A stretch of DNA of 64,000 bases from NCBI GenBank assembly GCA_022376925.1, contig JAIOJX010000025.1:183395801-183459800 (forward strand). Direction: 5' to 3'. The notes beneath the pieces were generated by a model that was given only the letters and a program-made list of their open reading frames with translations, did no database searches and was not told the DNA's origin. Positions within the stretch are counted from its first letter, which is position 1; every line of letters begins with the position of its first letter. A program made the position numbers and the translations under genes. The DNA comes from Tragulus kanchil. Taxonomy: Eukaryota; Chordata; Mammalia; Artiodactyla; Tragulidae. Shown here one piece after another: positions 19,951-32,254 of this stretch.

Positions 19951-20815
19951 CATAAAACAGAAGCAATATTGTAACTAATTCAATAAGGACTCTTTAAATG
20001 GCCTACATTTTAAAAATCTTTTAAAAAATCTAGGAAATAGGTTAAACAGAAAACCTAAAATAAAATTTCAGTAATAAAATTTAAACGTACCAATAATTAT
20101 ATGTGGTTAAACTCACCTATTAAAATGGATAGAATTTTAGTCCACTTGTATACTGGTTAGAGGACAGAAGAAAGTTGGAAATAACAATGGAAACAAGATA
20201 GGTAGACAAATGCTAAGAAAAGGAAACACAACAAAAATATGAATATTAAAAAATAAACAATAAGCCAGGAATTAGCGGCACCTCAAGGGTGATACAGGAC
20301 AGACCCAGGGCCTGGTTTTATAAAGACTGTAGTCTGAGCTATAACCAGTGCAAGGAAACCACAAGGGAAGAAGCAGGAGAGCCAGGTCAGGGAAGGGCTC
20401 CTGCACGCGGGGGTCTGCATGCAGCGCTGAGGGTACCGGGCACCGGGCGCCAGATGGAAAGCCCAGACCGAGACCTGCCTTAGGCGTTTGAATCAGATAA
20501 GCGGAACTCTCCTCCTTGGCTGCTCCCATCTTTGCAGTGAGAACGTTCCTTAACCTCTTGGAGGCTGAGCTTTATTCTGTAAGCAGGGGACAGGATAGTA
20601 GTCATGGGATGGGGTCACGGTGAGGTCTGTATGTGTGAACACCTGTGATGCGCTTAGCATATTCAATAAGCTCTGGCGGTGGGGGAAGAGGAGGGGAAGA
20701 GGATGTACAAGTGGCCAAAGGATGGACAGGGTTCGGGGGTGACCTGGTGTGGGGCAATGTCCTTGAACTTCTTTCCCACGACGTGAAGGGCTTTCCGCCC
20801 TCATCCCGTTACATC
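19951..20815. other. Unassigned DNA
   Basis: AT-rich up to about 20270, then GC-richer with several CpGs at 20390-20450. No repeat or gene is recognised. Frames of 60-85 codons here lack domains. Confidence 0.4.
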
Positions 20816-20868
20816 AAAACAAACAAACATAAATAAACAAATAAACCCAAATAAACAAATAAACACGG
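20816..20868. repeat. A-rich simple repeat (AAAC/AAAT-type)
   Basis: Irregular tandem array of AAAC, ATAAACAA and AAATAAAC units, probably a decayed poly(A) or SINE tail with the SINE body no longer recognisable. Confidence 0.8.
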
Positions 20869-21844
20869 TTTGTTTCTGGATCAAATATTCCATTCTGTAT
20901 AAATTGGTGTTCCCATAGTTAATGATCCAAACTGAGAGTCTTTTGTTTTGGCAAATGTCAAACCAGCCGGGATGCCAGGAAAATAGAGAGACACGGAAAC
21001 ATCCAGCTAAACCAGGGCCTGTGCACGAAGTTCATGCCTCCCACATAAATAATCTAATAAACAAGATTACATTTCTGCTCTTTATTCTATTGTAGAAACA
21101 CTGGGAAATGGCTAGGCGTATTTTCACCAGGCTTGGTGGGTATCTTGGGGGCTGTGTGAATCGGAATGCAAATCTCTGTAAAATTGACAGGGGGTGATCT
21201 GGGAAATGCCTCAAAGGGACACACCGCCGTTCACCCAGAGCATCTGAGACAATTATGAGCAGGGACGTCCATGCGGGAGAGAGGGCCCCTTGTGTCTAGA
21301 CAGCCGTGGACGGAGAAAGCCAATGGTGATTTCAGAGCTCAGCCCCAAATCAGGAGTCCCCAGGCCAGAAGGCCAAACCTGCCAAACAATGACCCCGGGC
21401 GCCCAGGGAAGGCTTCTCAACTCTCTGGATTCTATAGCTCCACAGGGCAGGGCGAAGAATGATTCTCTGGGGCATTTATCTTCTCCACAGGAATGTAGCA
21501 AAGGTCAACTCAAGAGCTGGCCTGTGCTGAGCAGTTGTTTTGCGCCAGGCCTGTTGGAATATTCCTTTCTTTCTTCACAGGTGCGCTGAAGAGTAATTGA
21601 CACGCAGCAAGGCGACCATGTTACTGACTTGGAGGATTCTTACTGCCATGTGGTCATCAAGTGTCCCACTGATGTGCTTCAAATTTCCAAGTGCCTCCCA
21701 GAGAGCCTCCCTAGAGCAACACCCTGCTTCTCTCTCGGGCCCCCTTCTCACTCTGTCTCGGGAAAGGTGGACTGAACTACTTGGTAAATTCTTCACGGAT
21801 TTTGAGAAAACCCACCTTGGCTTCCACTTCTCTTCCATAGAACA
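20869..21844. other. Unassigned non-coding DNA
   Basis: About 1 kb without recognisable repeat. Several frames of 60-107 codons lie on both strands between 21250 and 21920, none with a domain or splice context I can support. Confidence 0.4.
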
Positions 21845-22089
21845 GACCTGCAGAAGGGACCCATTTCCTGCCTTCTGTGCTGTCTACTTTCAGGGCAGGG
21901 CCTGGAAGGGAGATGGGTAGAAGGCTAGGAAATGCTAGCACTGCCCACATAGGATGGGTAAGTGTCTTCTCTGGGATTCCCTCGAAGAAAGTCCACTTGA
22001 TGCGTGGGCCTAAAGTCCCGTTTCCTAATTTAGGCTTCATCTTTTAAAAGGTATTAAAATGACTGAGTTATGATTTCCATCTTCTCAAA

Positions 22090-22300
22090 AGTGAAAGTCA
22101 GTTGCTCAGTTGCACCTGACTCTTTGTGACCCTATGGACTGCAGCCTGCCCAGTTCCTCTGGCCATGGGCTTCCCCAGGCAAGAACACTGGAGTGGGTTG
22201 CCATTCCCTTCTCCAGGAGATCTTCCTGACCCAGGGATCGAACCCAGGACTTCTGCACTGCAGGCAGATTCCTTACCATCTGAGCCACTAGGGAAGCCCC
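22090..22300 (-). mobile_element. Bov-tA SINE (copy at 23180-23390)
   Basis: GTGAAAGTCAGTTGCTCAGT, CCCTATGGACTGCAGCCTGC, AACACTGGAGTGGGTTGCCA, GGGATCGAACCCAGGACTTC and GAGCCACTAGGGAAGCCCC form a complete reversed element. Its B-box-like part is well kept. Confidence 0.94.
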
Positions 22301-22361
22301 AAGCGCCCACAATACATGCATATTATATTAAGTCATTGTTTGTTGTAATTTGTTATACAGG

Positions 22362-22388
22362 TAATATATATATAGATATATAGATATG
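22362..22388. repeat. Short TA/GATA microsatellite (copy at 23452-23478)
   Basis: TAATATATATATAGATATAT followed by AGATATGA. It is a short low-complexity tract, repeated by doublet 5. Confidence 0.8.
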
Positions 22389-23903
22389 AATTTCGCCGTG
22401 ATACTGTTCATTACTGAGATACACTCTACTTGTCATTTTAATAAAATGTGTGCCTCCCGCTTCTGCAGACTCGAGAACTGGGGAAATCACTTCTACTTCT
22501 AGTGGCATCAGTTGAACCACCCAGAGACTCAGGAGATAGCTGTCTGTTTACAAGTGAAGACTTACAGTGATCGACAGCCTAATTTATTTCCCAGACGAGT
22601 ATCTTTTCAAAAAAGTTTTCGTGTCATTTTGAACATTGCTCATCAGCTGGTTTACTTTACACAGACAGCGGGGAGAGGCTTGTGGAAGACAGTGGAGGGG
22701 ACTTCAGTCTTGAATAAGTAAAACGTGTTTGCTCCCACCCTGCGATGTTTTGAATCTGCCAGGAAAAAAGAAAAGACTTCGAAGCAAGTTAACAAGGAAC
22801 AAGAAAAAAGATCCCTGTTTAGAGTCTGTCATCCCTGAATGGCTAGCTATTTTGTGTCTCTGAGAATGAGCGTCAGGGCTGGGGAAATGGGTAGAGTGAG
22901 GCTGTGGAAAAGGAGGAGCGAAGGGCAATTAGAGACCTTGCAGAAGGGACCCATTTCCTGCCTTCTGTGCTGTCTACTTTCAGGGCAGGGCCTGGAAGGG
23001 AGATGGGTAGAAGGCTAGGAAATGCTAGCACTGCCCACATAGGATGGGTAAGTGTCTTCTCTGGGATTCCCTCGAAGAAAGTCCACTTGATGCGTGGGCC
23101 TAAAGTCCCGTTTCCTAATTTAGGCTTCATCTTTTAAAAGGTATTAAAATGACTGAGTTATGATTTCCATCTTCTCAAAAGTGAAAGTCAGTTGCTCAGT
23201 TGCACCTGACTCTTTGTGACCCTATGGACTGCAGCCTGCCCAGTTCCTCTGGCCATGGGCTTCCCCAGGCAAGAACACTGGAGTGGGTTGCCATTCCCTT
23301 CTCCAGGAGATCTTCCTGACCCAGGGATCGAACCCAGGACTTCTGCACTGCAGGCAGATTCCTTACCATCTGAGCCACTAGGGAAGCCCCAAGCGCCCAC
23401 AATACATGCATATTATATTAAGTCATTGTTTGTTGTAATTTGTTATACAGGTAATATATATATAGATATATAGATATGAATTTCGCCGTGATACTGTTCA
23501 TTACTGAGATACACTCTACTTGTCATTTTAATAAAATGTGTGCCTCCCGCTTCTGCAGACTCGAGAACTGGGGAAATCACTTCTACTTCTAGTGGCATCA
23601 GTTGAACCACCCAGAGACTCAGGAGATAGCTGTCTGTTTACAAGTGAAGACTTACAGTGATCGACAGCCTAATTTATTTCCCAGACGAGTATCTTTTCAA
23701 AAAAGTTTTCGTGTCATTTTGAACATTGCTCATCAGCTGGTTTACTTTACACAGACAGCGGGGAGAGGCTTGTGGAAGACAGTGGAGGGGACTTCAGTCT
23801 TGAATAAGTAAAACGTGTTTGCTCCCACCCTGCGATGTTTTGAATCTGCCAGGAAAAAAGAAAAGACTTCGAAGCAAGTTAACAAGGAACAAGAAAAAAG
23901 ATC

Positions 23904-26080
23904 CCTGTTTAGAGTCTGTCATCCCTGAATGGCTAGCTATTTTGTGTCTCTGAGAATGAGCGTCAGGGCTGGGGAAATGGGTAGAGTGAGGCTGTGGAAA
24001 GGAGAGGAGGGCCAAGTTCTGTTAGAGCGCCCCTCCCTCGTCGATCAGCTGAAGCTCCGCCTTCTCACAGACCTTTGAGCCTCACCATGGATGACTATGA
24101 AGACCTCCAATATTGTTTGGTAGAACATTTAGAATAATAACACCTATTGAAAGATGCTCAGTTACTGTTCATCTCTGCCCCTCTGGACTACCCAGTGGTT
24201 GGCTGGAAATGCTGTTTCCCCACTCCTGATGTCTCTTTCCCATGACAACAGATCAGTTCATGCCCACCCCTCTTCCTTCACGAGGTTAGCTGTTCCTTCA
24301 CATGAGTCAGAACAGTCATCATAAAAAATTCTACAGAGAACAAATGCTGCACAGGGTGTGGAGAAAAGGAAACCCTCTCACACTGTTGGTGGGAATAGAC
24401 GTTCGTTCAGATACTGTGGGAAACAGTGTGGAAGTTCCTCAGAAAACTAAAAATAAAATGACTGTATGATTCAGCAATCTCACTCCTGGGCATATATCCA
24501 GACAAAATTCTAATTCGAAAAGACACATGTTCATAGCAGCACTATTTACAGTAGTCAAGACATGGAAACAATCAAAACATCATCAGAGGCATAGATAAAG
24601 AAGATATGATAGATATATAGGAATATTACTCAGCCAATAAAAAGAATGAATAGTGTTATTTGTAGCAACATGGGTTGACGTAGATATTATCATGCTTAGT
24701 GACTAAGTCAGAAAGAGAAAGACAGATACTACATGGTATCACTTATATGTGGAGTCTAAAATATGGTGCAAGTAAATCTATCTACGACACAGAGAGAGAA
24801 CCGTGGACATGGAGAATAGAGAGGCTGTTGCCAAAGACAGGGAGGGGGATGGGGGAAGGGTGGAGTGGGAGGCTGGGGTGATCAGGTCTGCCTTTTGTAT
24901 ACAGAATGGACAGATGGGATCCTGCTGTATAGCACAGAGACTATGTTTAACATCCTATGATAAACCATAGTATGAAACAATACAAGATTAAAAGGCTCCT
25001 GTTTAGAGTCTGTCATCCCTGAATGGCTAGCTATTTTGTGTCTCTGAGAATGAGCGTCAGGGCTGGGGAAATGGGTAGAGTGAGGCTGTGGAAAGGAGAG
25101 GAGGGCCAAGTTCTGTTAGAGCGCCCCTCCCTCGTCGATCAGCTGAAGCTCCGCCTTCTCACAGACCTTTGAGCCTCACCATGGATGACTATGAAGACCT
25201 CCAATATTGTTTGGTAGAACATTTAGAATAATAACACCTATTGAAAGATGCTCAGTTACTGTTCATCTCTGCCCCTCTGGACTACCCAGTGGTTGGCTGG
25301 AAATGCTGTTTCCCCACTCCTGATGTCTCTTTCCCATGACAACAGATCAGTTCATGCCCACCCCTCTTCCTTCACGAGGTTAGCTGTTCCTTCACATGAG
25401 TCAGAACAGTCATCATAAAAAATTCTACAGAGAACAAATGCTGCACAGGGTGTGGAGAAAAGGAAACCCTCTCACACTGTTGGTGGGAATAGACGTTCGT
25501 TCAGATACTGTGGGAAACAGTGTGGAAGTTCCTCAGAAAACTAAAAATAAAATGACTGTATGATTCAGCAATCTCACTCCTGGGCATATATCCAGACAAA
25601 ATTCTAATTCGAAAAGACACATGTTCATAGCAGCACTATTTACAGTAGTCAAGACATGGAAACAATCAAAACATCATCAGAGGCATAGATAAAGAAGATA
25701 TGATAGATATATAGGAATATTACTCAGCCAATAAAAAGAATGAATAGTGTTATTTGTAGCAACATGGGTTGACGTAGATATTATCATGCTTAGTGACTAA
25801 GTCAGAAAGAGAAAGACAGATACTACATGGTATCACTTATATGTGGAGTCTAAAATATGGTGCAAGTAAATCTATCTACGACACAGAGAGAGAACCGTGG
25901 ACATGGAGAATAGAGAGGCTGTTGCCAAAGACAGGGAGGGGGATGGGGGAAGGGTGGAGTGGGAGGCTGGGGTGATCAGGTCTGCCTTTTGTATACAGAA
26001 TGGACAGATGGGATCCTGCTGTATAGCACAGAGACTATGTTTAACATCCTATGATAAACCATAGTATGAAACAATACAAG
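23904..26080. repeat. Doublet 6: 1.09-kb tandem copies 23904-24986 and 24998-26080
   Basis: CCTGTTTAGAGTCTGTCATC occurs at 23904 and 24998, spacing 1,094, and also at 22814 because of doublet 5. The first copy ends at TACAAG (24986). Eleven unmatched bases ATTAAAAGGCT precede the restart, while the second copy reads on into the real L1 tail. Confidence 0.97.
24315..24986 (+). mobile_element. L1 LINE 3' region, first doublet copy
   Basis: Text follows the L1 ORF2 end and 3' UTR: CTCTCACACTGTTGGTGGGA, CAGCAATCTCACTCCTGGGC, ACTCAGCCAATAAAAAGAAT, GGTATCACTTATATGTGGAG and GATCCTGCTGTATAGCACAG. It stops artificially at the doublet junction. The full version is 25410-26180. Confidence 0.92.
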
Positions 26081-26180
26081 AAAAGAATGCATGTATATAT
26101 GTGCATAACTGAATCAGCTTGCTGTACAGCAGTAATTAACACAATGCTGTAGACCAACTATACGTCAATAAACAAACAAA
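25410..26180 (+). mobile_element. L1 LINE 3' end, complete copy
   Basis: Same L1 text as 24315-24986, but reading through to ATCAGCTTGCTGTACAGCAG and the 3' terminus GTCAATAAACAAACAAACAA. Frames are broken, so it is a 5'-truncated inactive insertion. Confidence 0.93.
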
Positions 26181-27476
26181 CAAGAAGGAGTCATCTGATC
26201 CCCTAGGGGACCACTCTGCTTCTACAGGATGAAGCTTACCACAGCCCTGCTTTGCACACTCAGTTCTGGGGCTCAGAATGAGGAGCCCACCTCCACAACA
26301 TGCCTCATGCCAAGTCCGCCAGTCTGGCCTCTTAGCAGAAAGGGGATCTTTCAGCCTAAATTATAATGCTCAGTTTTCCTGCTTGTTCAGAACCAAGATG
26401 GGATATGGGAGGCTTGTTGCTATGTTTCTGTTCTGAACTCCCAATCCCATCCTCAGACACTGTAACTCATCTCAGTTTTATTCTGAGGCTCACAATCGAG
26501 CTACTACGATTCTAGGCCATGGGCCTTAGTGGATGTATCTTACTACTTAAATATTTCTCTAATACATGACAATAAGCAGATTTTTTTTTCCTGCCTGACC
26601 AACTCACCCAACCTGGAAGTTTTATATTCCAGAGATAAACGAGAAGTAACTGTAAAAAAATGTTTATGGGATCCAGAAGACAATAACATGTCACTTTAAA
26701 TAATTCATCACAAAAGTAATAATAGATTTATCTCAAAATATATTTGTGTTTTGGGAAATTCCACTTGGAGAGAACTATACAGCTGGACAATGTCACTGAG
26801 GCCCACTTCCTGCCTTAATACTAATATTCGGTTTTCCCCATCCCCAAGAGCTAATGTAAGTAATTTCTAGTATAAACTAACGCAGATTGCAAAGGTATAC
26901 TGTGGTGATGTTAAAAGACACACACGCACACAAACCAAAAGACAACAGCAACTGAATTCTGGGGGCATTAGGACCCTGAACCCTAGAGTTAGCTTCGCAC
27001 GGATGAACGATGCGACCTTGATTGAACTGCTTGATGTCATTTACAAACTTCACTTAACTAACCTGTAAACGGAGTTGGTTGGACTGTCATTTCCAAAGTT
27101 CCTCCTGGTTCTTATTAACAAAAGACACCCAAGAATTAATCAGAAAGGTGGGGAGGGGTCCCCTGAGAAGAGGGTGAACATCATTGCCATTGGAAATTTT
27201 TCATATTAGGGAAGTGCCTTGACAGGAAAAGGTAGAATTACAGATAAGTGTATTAATGGATATTAGCTGTTGTAACAGATAAAACCGCAGATCTCAGTGG
27301 TTTAGAACAGAAATGTGGTTCTTGCTCATTGTGGATCCCAACTTCTGTCTCGTAGCCCAACACCTTCAGGCCTCTAGTCCATCCATTCCACCCCGGGTCA
27401 ATATACAGCGAAAAGGGTACGCCTGCTTCCAAACCATTCAACTCAGAAACAACACATCACTTTTCTCACCTTCTCT
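26181..27476. other. Unassigned DNA with a MIR trace at 26985-27075
   Basis: Only 26985-27075 resembles something: GATGCGACCTTGATTGAACT and TTCACTTAACTAACCTGTAA follow a plus-strand MIR. A CA-type simple stretch lies near 26922-26936. Text at 27245-27420 looks like an old interspersed repeat that I cannot name. No gene seen. Confidence 0.4.
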
Positions 27477-27504
27477 GGGCAGGAATGGGTTCTAAGACCT
27501 AGCC

Positions 27505-27712
27505 TGCTAAGTCGCTTCAGTATTGTACAACTCTCTGTGACCCCACGGACTGTAGCCCGACAGGCTCCTCTGTCCATGGGATTTCCCTGGCAAGAATGCT
27601 GGGGTGGGGGTGCCATTTTCTTCCTCAGGGGACCTTCTCGACCCAAGGTCAAACACATCTCCTGCAGTTCTTGCATGGCAGGTGGATTCTTTACCACTGA
27701 GCCCCTAGGAAG
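27505..27712 (-). mobile_element. Bov-tA SINE (copy at 28582-28791)
   Basis: GCTAAGTCGCTTCAGTATTG, GACTGTAGCCCGACAGGCTC, GGCAAGAATGCTGGGGTGGG, GGCAGGTGGATTCTTTACCA and CTGAGCCCCTAGGAAGAAC are a reversed full unit with a decayed head. Confidence 0.9.
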
Positions 27713-28551
27713 AACTTGCCTAGATATACAGGACAAGAAAGGGGGCAAGGGATTCTAGTTCCTGGTGGGTATGCACTTGACAGTAGGAACTTTCTTCCAC
27801 AGAAACTGAGAACAAGCTTCGTAAAACAATAGCTGTATCTTTCACAGTTAATGCGACGGGCTCCTCACAGAGGAAAACATTCTATTTGCTATGGCAACTT
27901 CCCCATTAACAACTAATTTCTTCTTTATCTGGCTTTAATTATGACACAAGTGTGCCAAATAAAACAGCGTCATTCACGACGAAAAACAAGCTCAACTCGC
28001 CTGAAATATAGGGTGTGATTTGCTCTGTGTACCTTCTCGTTTTCAACACGTGCACACAGAAATACAAGCCAGATGATTTTGAGAAGAGGAAACGTGACTG
28101 CCGTTGTTTCTGTCCGACAGTAATAAGAACAAACACATGAAGAATGGCTGGATTCAGGTAGAATTCATCTCATCAAGAATATTCTGCAAAATATGTATAT
28201 ATGCCTTGATTGCTTATTTATCATAGTTTGGCTTATTGAGCTTCTGACAGAGTTATATTTCTTGTTTTGTGTGGAAATAAAAAACACTTTGAAAAAGTGT
28301 CATGTTATTATTTAAGGTAGCTGAACTTTGTTTTAAATTTTCTCTCCAAGGGAAATAAAATGGTAAGTTGAGTCAATACAGGTTTGACTCCTATAAAGAC
28401 ATTAGGACTCATGAATCTCGGATTTTGTAACATCTCCACCATACATTATCATCTGTAATTGAGAAAAAATATTGGAAATATAATTTCAGACCTCTAGGCC
28501 AACAAGAAAAATTAACTGAAATCTGTTTTACTTAACGAGGTAAACAGTAAC
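27713..28551. other. Unassigned AT-rich DNA (first copy of doublet 7)
   Basis: No gene or named repeat. A 65-codon minus-strand frame (27939-28136) has no domain. Confidence 0.4.
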
Positions 28552-29634
28552 CCATGGGCAGGAATGGGTTCTAAGACCTAGCCTGCTAAGTCGCTTCAGT
28601 ATTGTACAACTCTCTGACCCCACGGACTGTAGCGCGACAGGCTCGTCTGTCCATGGGATTTCCCTGGCAAGAATGCTGGGGTGGGGGTGCCATTTTCTTC
28701 CTCAGGGGACCTTCTCGACCCAAGGTCAAACACATCTCCTGCAGTTCTTGCATGGCAGGTGGATTCTTTACCACTGAGCCCCTAGGAAGAACTTGCCTAG
28801 ATATACAGGACAAGAAAGGGGGCAAGGGATTCTAGTTCCTGGTGGGGTATGCACTTGACAGTAGGAACTTTCTTCCACAGAAACTGAGAACAAGCTTCGT
28901 AAAACAATAGCTGTATCTTTCACAGTTAATGCGACGGGCTCCTCACAGAGGAAAACATTCTATTTGCTATGGCAACTTCCCCATTAACAACTAATTTCTT
29001 CTTTATCTGGCTTTAATTATGACACAAGTGTGCCAAATAAAACAGCGTCATTCACGACGAAAAACAAGCTCAACTCGCCTGAAATATAGGGTGTGATTTG
29101 CTCTGTGTACCTTCTCGTTTTCAACACGTGCACACAGAAATACAAGCCAGATGATTTTGAGAAGAGGAAACGTGACTGCCGTTGTTTCTGTCCGACAGTA
29201 ATAAGAACAAACACATGAAGAATGGCTGGATTCAGGTAGAATTCATCTCATCAAGAATATTCTGCAAAATATGTATATATGCCTTGATTGCTTATTTATC
29301 ATAGTTTGGCTTATTGAGCTTCTGACAGAGTTATATTTCTTGTTTTGTGTGGAAATAAAAAACACTTTGAAAAAGTGTCATGTTATTATTTAAGGTAGCT
29401 GAACTTTGTTTTAAATTTTCTCTCCAAGGGAAATAAAATGGTAAGTTGAGTCAATACAGGTTTGACTCCTATAAAGACATTAGGACTCATGAATCTCGGA
29501 TTTTGTAACATCTCCACCATACATTATCATCTGTAATTGAGAAAAAATATTGGAAATATAATTTCAGACCTCTAGGCCAACAAGAAAAATTAACTGAAAT
29601 CTGTTTTACTTAACGAGGTAAACAGTAACTATTT

Positions 29635-29822
29635 GGGGTTTTATGGGCTATCTAGCTTCTGTTTCCAACTCCTAAACTCTGCTTTTGCAGCAGGAAAGCA
29701 GAAAGCAGCCATAGATGAGATACAGAAAACAGACATGGCTGTGTTCCAATAAAACTTTATTTACAAAAACAGATGACAAACTAGAGCTGACTCCCAGGCT
29801 ATAGCTTACTGGTCCCTGAAAT
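29635..29822 (-). mobile_element. hAT-type non-autonomous DNA transposon (copy at 30795-30982)
   Basis: GGAAAGCAGAAAGCAGCCAT, GGCTGTGTTCCAATAAAACT and TTATTTACAAAAACAGATGA belong to the widespread mammalian element whose end reads 'ggcaaactatggccc' on the other strand. The exact subfamily is not certain from memory. Confidence 0.65.
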
Positions 29823-29989
29823 AAAGACAAGATGGCAGAAAACCCAAAGTTGAAAACATCCTTACCCGTGGCTGGGAGGGGGCCTGTATTCCCTTCCACC
29901 TTGGACCTAAATTGTCCTGTTTTTTTTTTTTCCCTAATTTTCTAAATAAAATAGATGTTTGTATATATTCCACTGTACATATACAGCCA

Positions 29990-30240
29990 TAAAAAAAGAA
30001 CAAAATTGTGCCATCTACAACAACATTGATAGAACATTATACAAAGAGAATATTATGCAAAGTGTAATGTCAGAAAGACAAAGAAAAATATTATAGGATA
30101 TCACTTATGTGTAGAATCTAAGAAAATACAACAGACCAGTAAATATAACAAAAAAGAAGGAAATTCAGATACAGAGGACAAGCCAGTGGTTACCCATAAG
30201 GAGAGGGGAGAGTAAGGAATAAAGTAGATGCAGGGGATTA
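29990..30240 (+). mobile_element. L1 LINE 3' region (copy at 31150-31400)
   Basis: GCCATCTACAACAACATTGA, GTCAGAAAGACAAAGAAAAA, ATATCACTTATGTGTAGAAT and GGTTACCCATAAGGAGAGGG follow the 3' part of L1. A Bov-tA SINE interrupts it at 30241 and L1 resumes after the SINE (31600-31830). Confidence 0.88.
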
Positions 30241-30436
30241 AGGGGCCTTCTCAGGTCCTGCCAACACAGGAGACATAAGAGACGTGGGTTCAATCCCTGG
30301 GTTGGGAAGATGCCCTCGAGAGGGGAATGGCAATCCACCCCAGTATTCTTGCCTGGAGAATCTGATGGAAAGAGAAGCCTTGAAGGCTATAGTCCATGGA
30401 ATTGCAAAGAGTCAGACATGACCAAATCAATTTAGC
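30241..30436 (+). mobile_element. Bov-tA SINE inserted in L1 (copy at 31401-31596)
   Basis: GGCCTTCTCAGGTCCTGCCA is a degenerate head. GTGGGTTCAATCCCTGGGTT, CCCCAGTATTCTTGCCTGGA and ATTGCAAAGAGTCAGACATG complete it. L1 3' sequence lies on both sides. Confidence 0.92.
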
Positions 30437-31599
30437 TTGCACAAAGAATTAAAAGTATCATGTTTTTGCTTTTTTGGAGCTTCTGACAGAGTTATATTTC
30501 TTGTTTTGTGTGGAAATAAAAACACTTTGAAAAAGTGTCATGTTATTATTTAAGGTAGCTGAACTTTGTTTTAAATTTTCTCTCCAAGGGAAATAAAATG
30601 GTAAGTTGAGTCAATACAGGTTTGACTCCTATAAAGACATTAGGACTCATGAATCTCGGATTTTGTAACATCTCCACCATACATTATCATCTGTAATTGA
30701 GAAAAAATATTGGAAATATAATTTCAGACCTCTAGGCCAACAAGAAAAATTAACTGAAATCTGTTTTACTTAACGAGGTAAACAGTAACTATTTGGGGTT
30801 TTATGGGCTATCTAGCTTCTGTTTCCAACTCCTAAACTCTGCTTTTGCAGCAGGAAAGCAGAAAGCAGCCATAGATGAGATACAGAAAACAGACATGGCT
30901 GTGTTCCAATAAAACTTTATTTACAAAAACAGATGACAAACTAGAGCTGACTCCCAGGCTATAGCTTACTGGTCCCTGAAATAAAGACAAGATGGCAGAA
31001 AACCCAAAGTTGAAAACATCCTTACCCGTGGCTGGGAGGGGGCCTGTATTCCCTTCCACCTTGGACCTAAATTGTCCTGTTTTTTTTTTTTCCCTAATTT
31101 TCTAAATAAAATAGATGTTTGTATATATTCCACTGTACATATACAGCCATAAAAAAAGAACAAAATTGTGCCATCTACAACAACATTGATAGAACATTAT
31201 ACAAAGAGAATATTATGCAAAGTGTAATGTCAGAAAGACAAAGAAAAATATTATAGGATATCACTTATGTGTAGAATCTAAGAAAATACAACAGACCAGT
31301 AAATATAACAAAAAAGAAGGAAATTCAGATACAGAGGACAAGCCAGTGGTTACCCATAAGGAGAGGGGAGAGTAAGGAATAAAGTAGATGCAGGGGATTA
31401 AGGGGCCTTCTCAGGTCCTGCCAACACAGGAGACATAAGAGACGTGGGTTCAATCCCTGGGTTGGGAAGATGCCCTCGAGAGGGGAATGGCAATCCACCC
31501 CAGTATTCTTGCCTGGAGAATCTGATGGAAAGAGAAGCCTTGAAGGCTATAGTCCATGGAATTGCAAAGAGTCAGACATGACCAAATCAATTTAGCTTG

Positions 31600-31830
31600 C
31601 ACAAAGAATTAAAAGGTACAAATTATTAGATACAAAATAATCTATGAAGATATATTGTATAACACAGGGAATATATCCAACATTTTATAATAACTTTAAA
31701 TGGAGTATAGCATTTAAACATTGTAAATTACTATATTGCAGACTTGAAATTATATAACATTGTATAGAAATTGTACTTCAGTAGAAAAAAGATAAAATTA
31801 AGAAAATAAAATAGAGACTGTTTCTATTGT
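31600..31830 (+). mobile_element. L1 LINE 3' end, continuation (damaged copy at 32707-32919)
   Basis: TATATTGTATAACACAGGGA, TTTATAATAACTTTAAATGG, AGTATAGCATTTAAACATTG and GTACTTCAGTAGAAAAAAGA are the terminal L1 sequence after the SINE insertion. Confidence 0.85.
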
Positions 31831-32094
31831 AAACAGGTAATTAAGGGTAAGGATACTTGCCAGCTACTAATGAACAAAGTTTGAGACTCAAGAGACTAAG
31901 TTCTAATTTTGGTTGTGTCAGCCTGGACGTGGTTTCACTTGCCTCATTTCATTTCAGTAGGCTTTTGTTTCTGCTTCCCTAAAATGAGGGAGTTGGGCGA
32001 ATTTACCTCAAATACCCTTCACATCTCTCGGGTTCTTTCTAGACTGGCAAGCTAAATGTGCTGGAGAAAACGGCAGATTTGAACTCAGAGGGCA

Positions 32095-32180
32095 CAGCCC
32101 TGAGGCTTGCCAGTTATGCCACCTGGGATAAATTACTTAAACTCTCTAAGTCTAGTTTCCCAATTGTTTGAGTAGCCTAA
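32095..32180 (+). mobile_element. MIR-like SINE (copy at 33184-33269)
   Basis: GCCAGTTATGCCACCTGGGA, TAAATTACTTAAACTCTCTA and AGTCTAGTTTCCCAATTG follow the plus-strand MIR core. Confidence 0.6.
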
Positions 32181-32254
32181 TACACTTTATCTGACAGGAT
32201 GAAGGGAGATGAAGTATGTGAAGGTGAGTGGCCGGGGCCAGATGCAACTCTTGG

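Larger units (their letters stand above)
21845..24020. repeat. Doublet 5: 1.09-kb tandem copies 21845-22932 and 22933-24020
   Basis: GCAGAAGGGACCCATTTCCT occurs at 21850 and 22940, spacing 1,090, without visible interior change. Only the last two dozen bases of the first copy (22911-22932) differ from the matching text after 24000. The tail of the second copy is also the start of doublet 6. Confidence 0.97.
27477..29629. repeat. Doublet 7: 1.08-kb tandem copies 27477-28551 and 28556-29629
   Basis: GGGCAGGAATGGGTTCTAAG occurs at 27477 and 28556, spacing settling to 1,078. Substitutions and a two-base loss gather in the first hundred bases of the second copy (near 28616-28645), beside the junction. 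Its last 330 bases are repeated again by doublet 8. Confidence 0.97.
29297..31615. repeat. Doublet 8: 1.16-kb tandem copies 29297-30455 and 30456-31615
   Basis: GAGCTTCTGACAGAGTTATA occurs at 29316 and 30477 (and 28238 through doublet 7), spacing 1,160-1,161. The second copy opens with TATCATGTTTTTGCTTTTTT, a miscalled version of TATCATAGTTTGGCTTATTG at 29297. The interior is otherwise almost identical. Confidence 0.97.
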
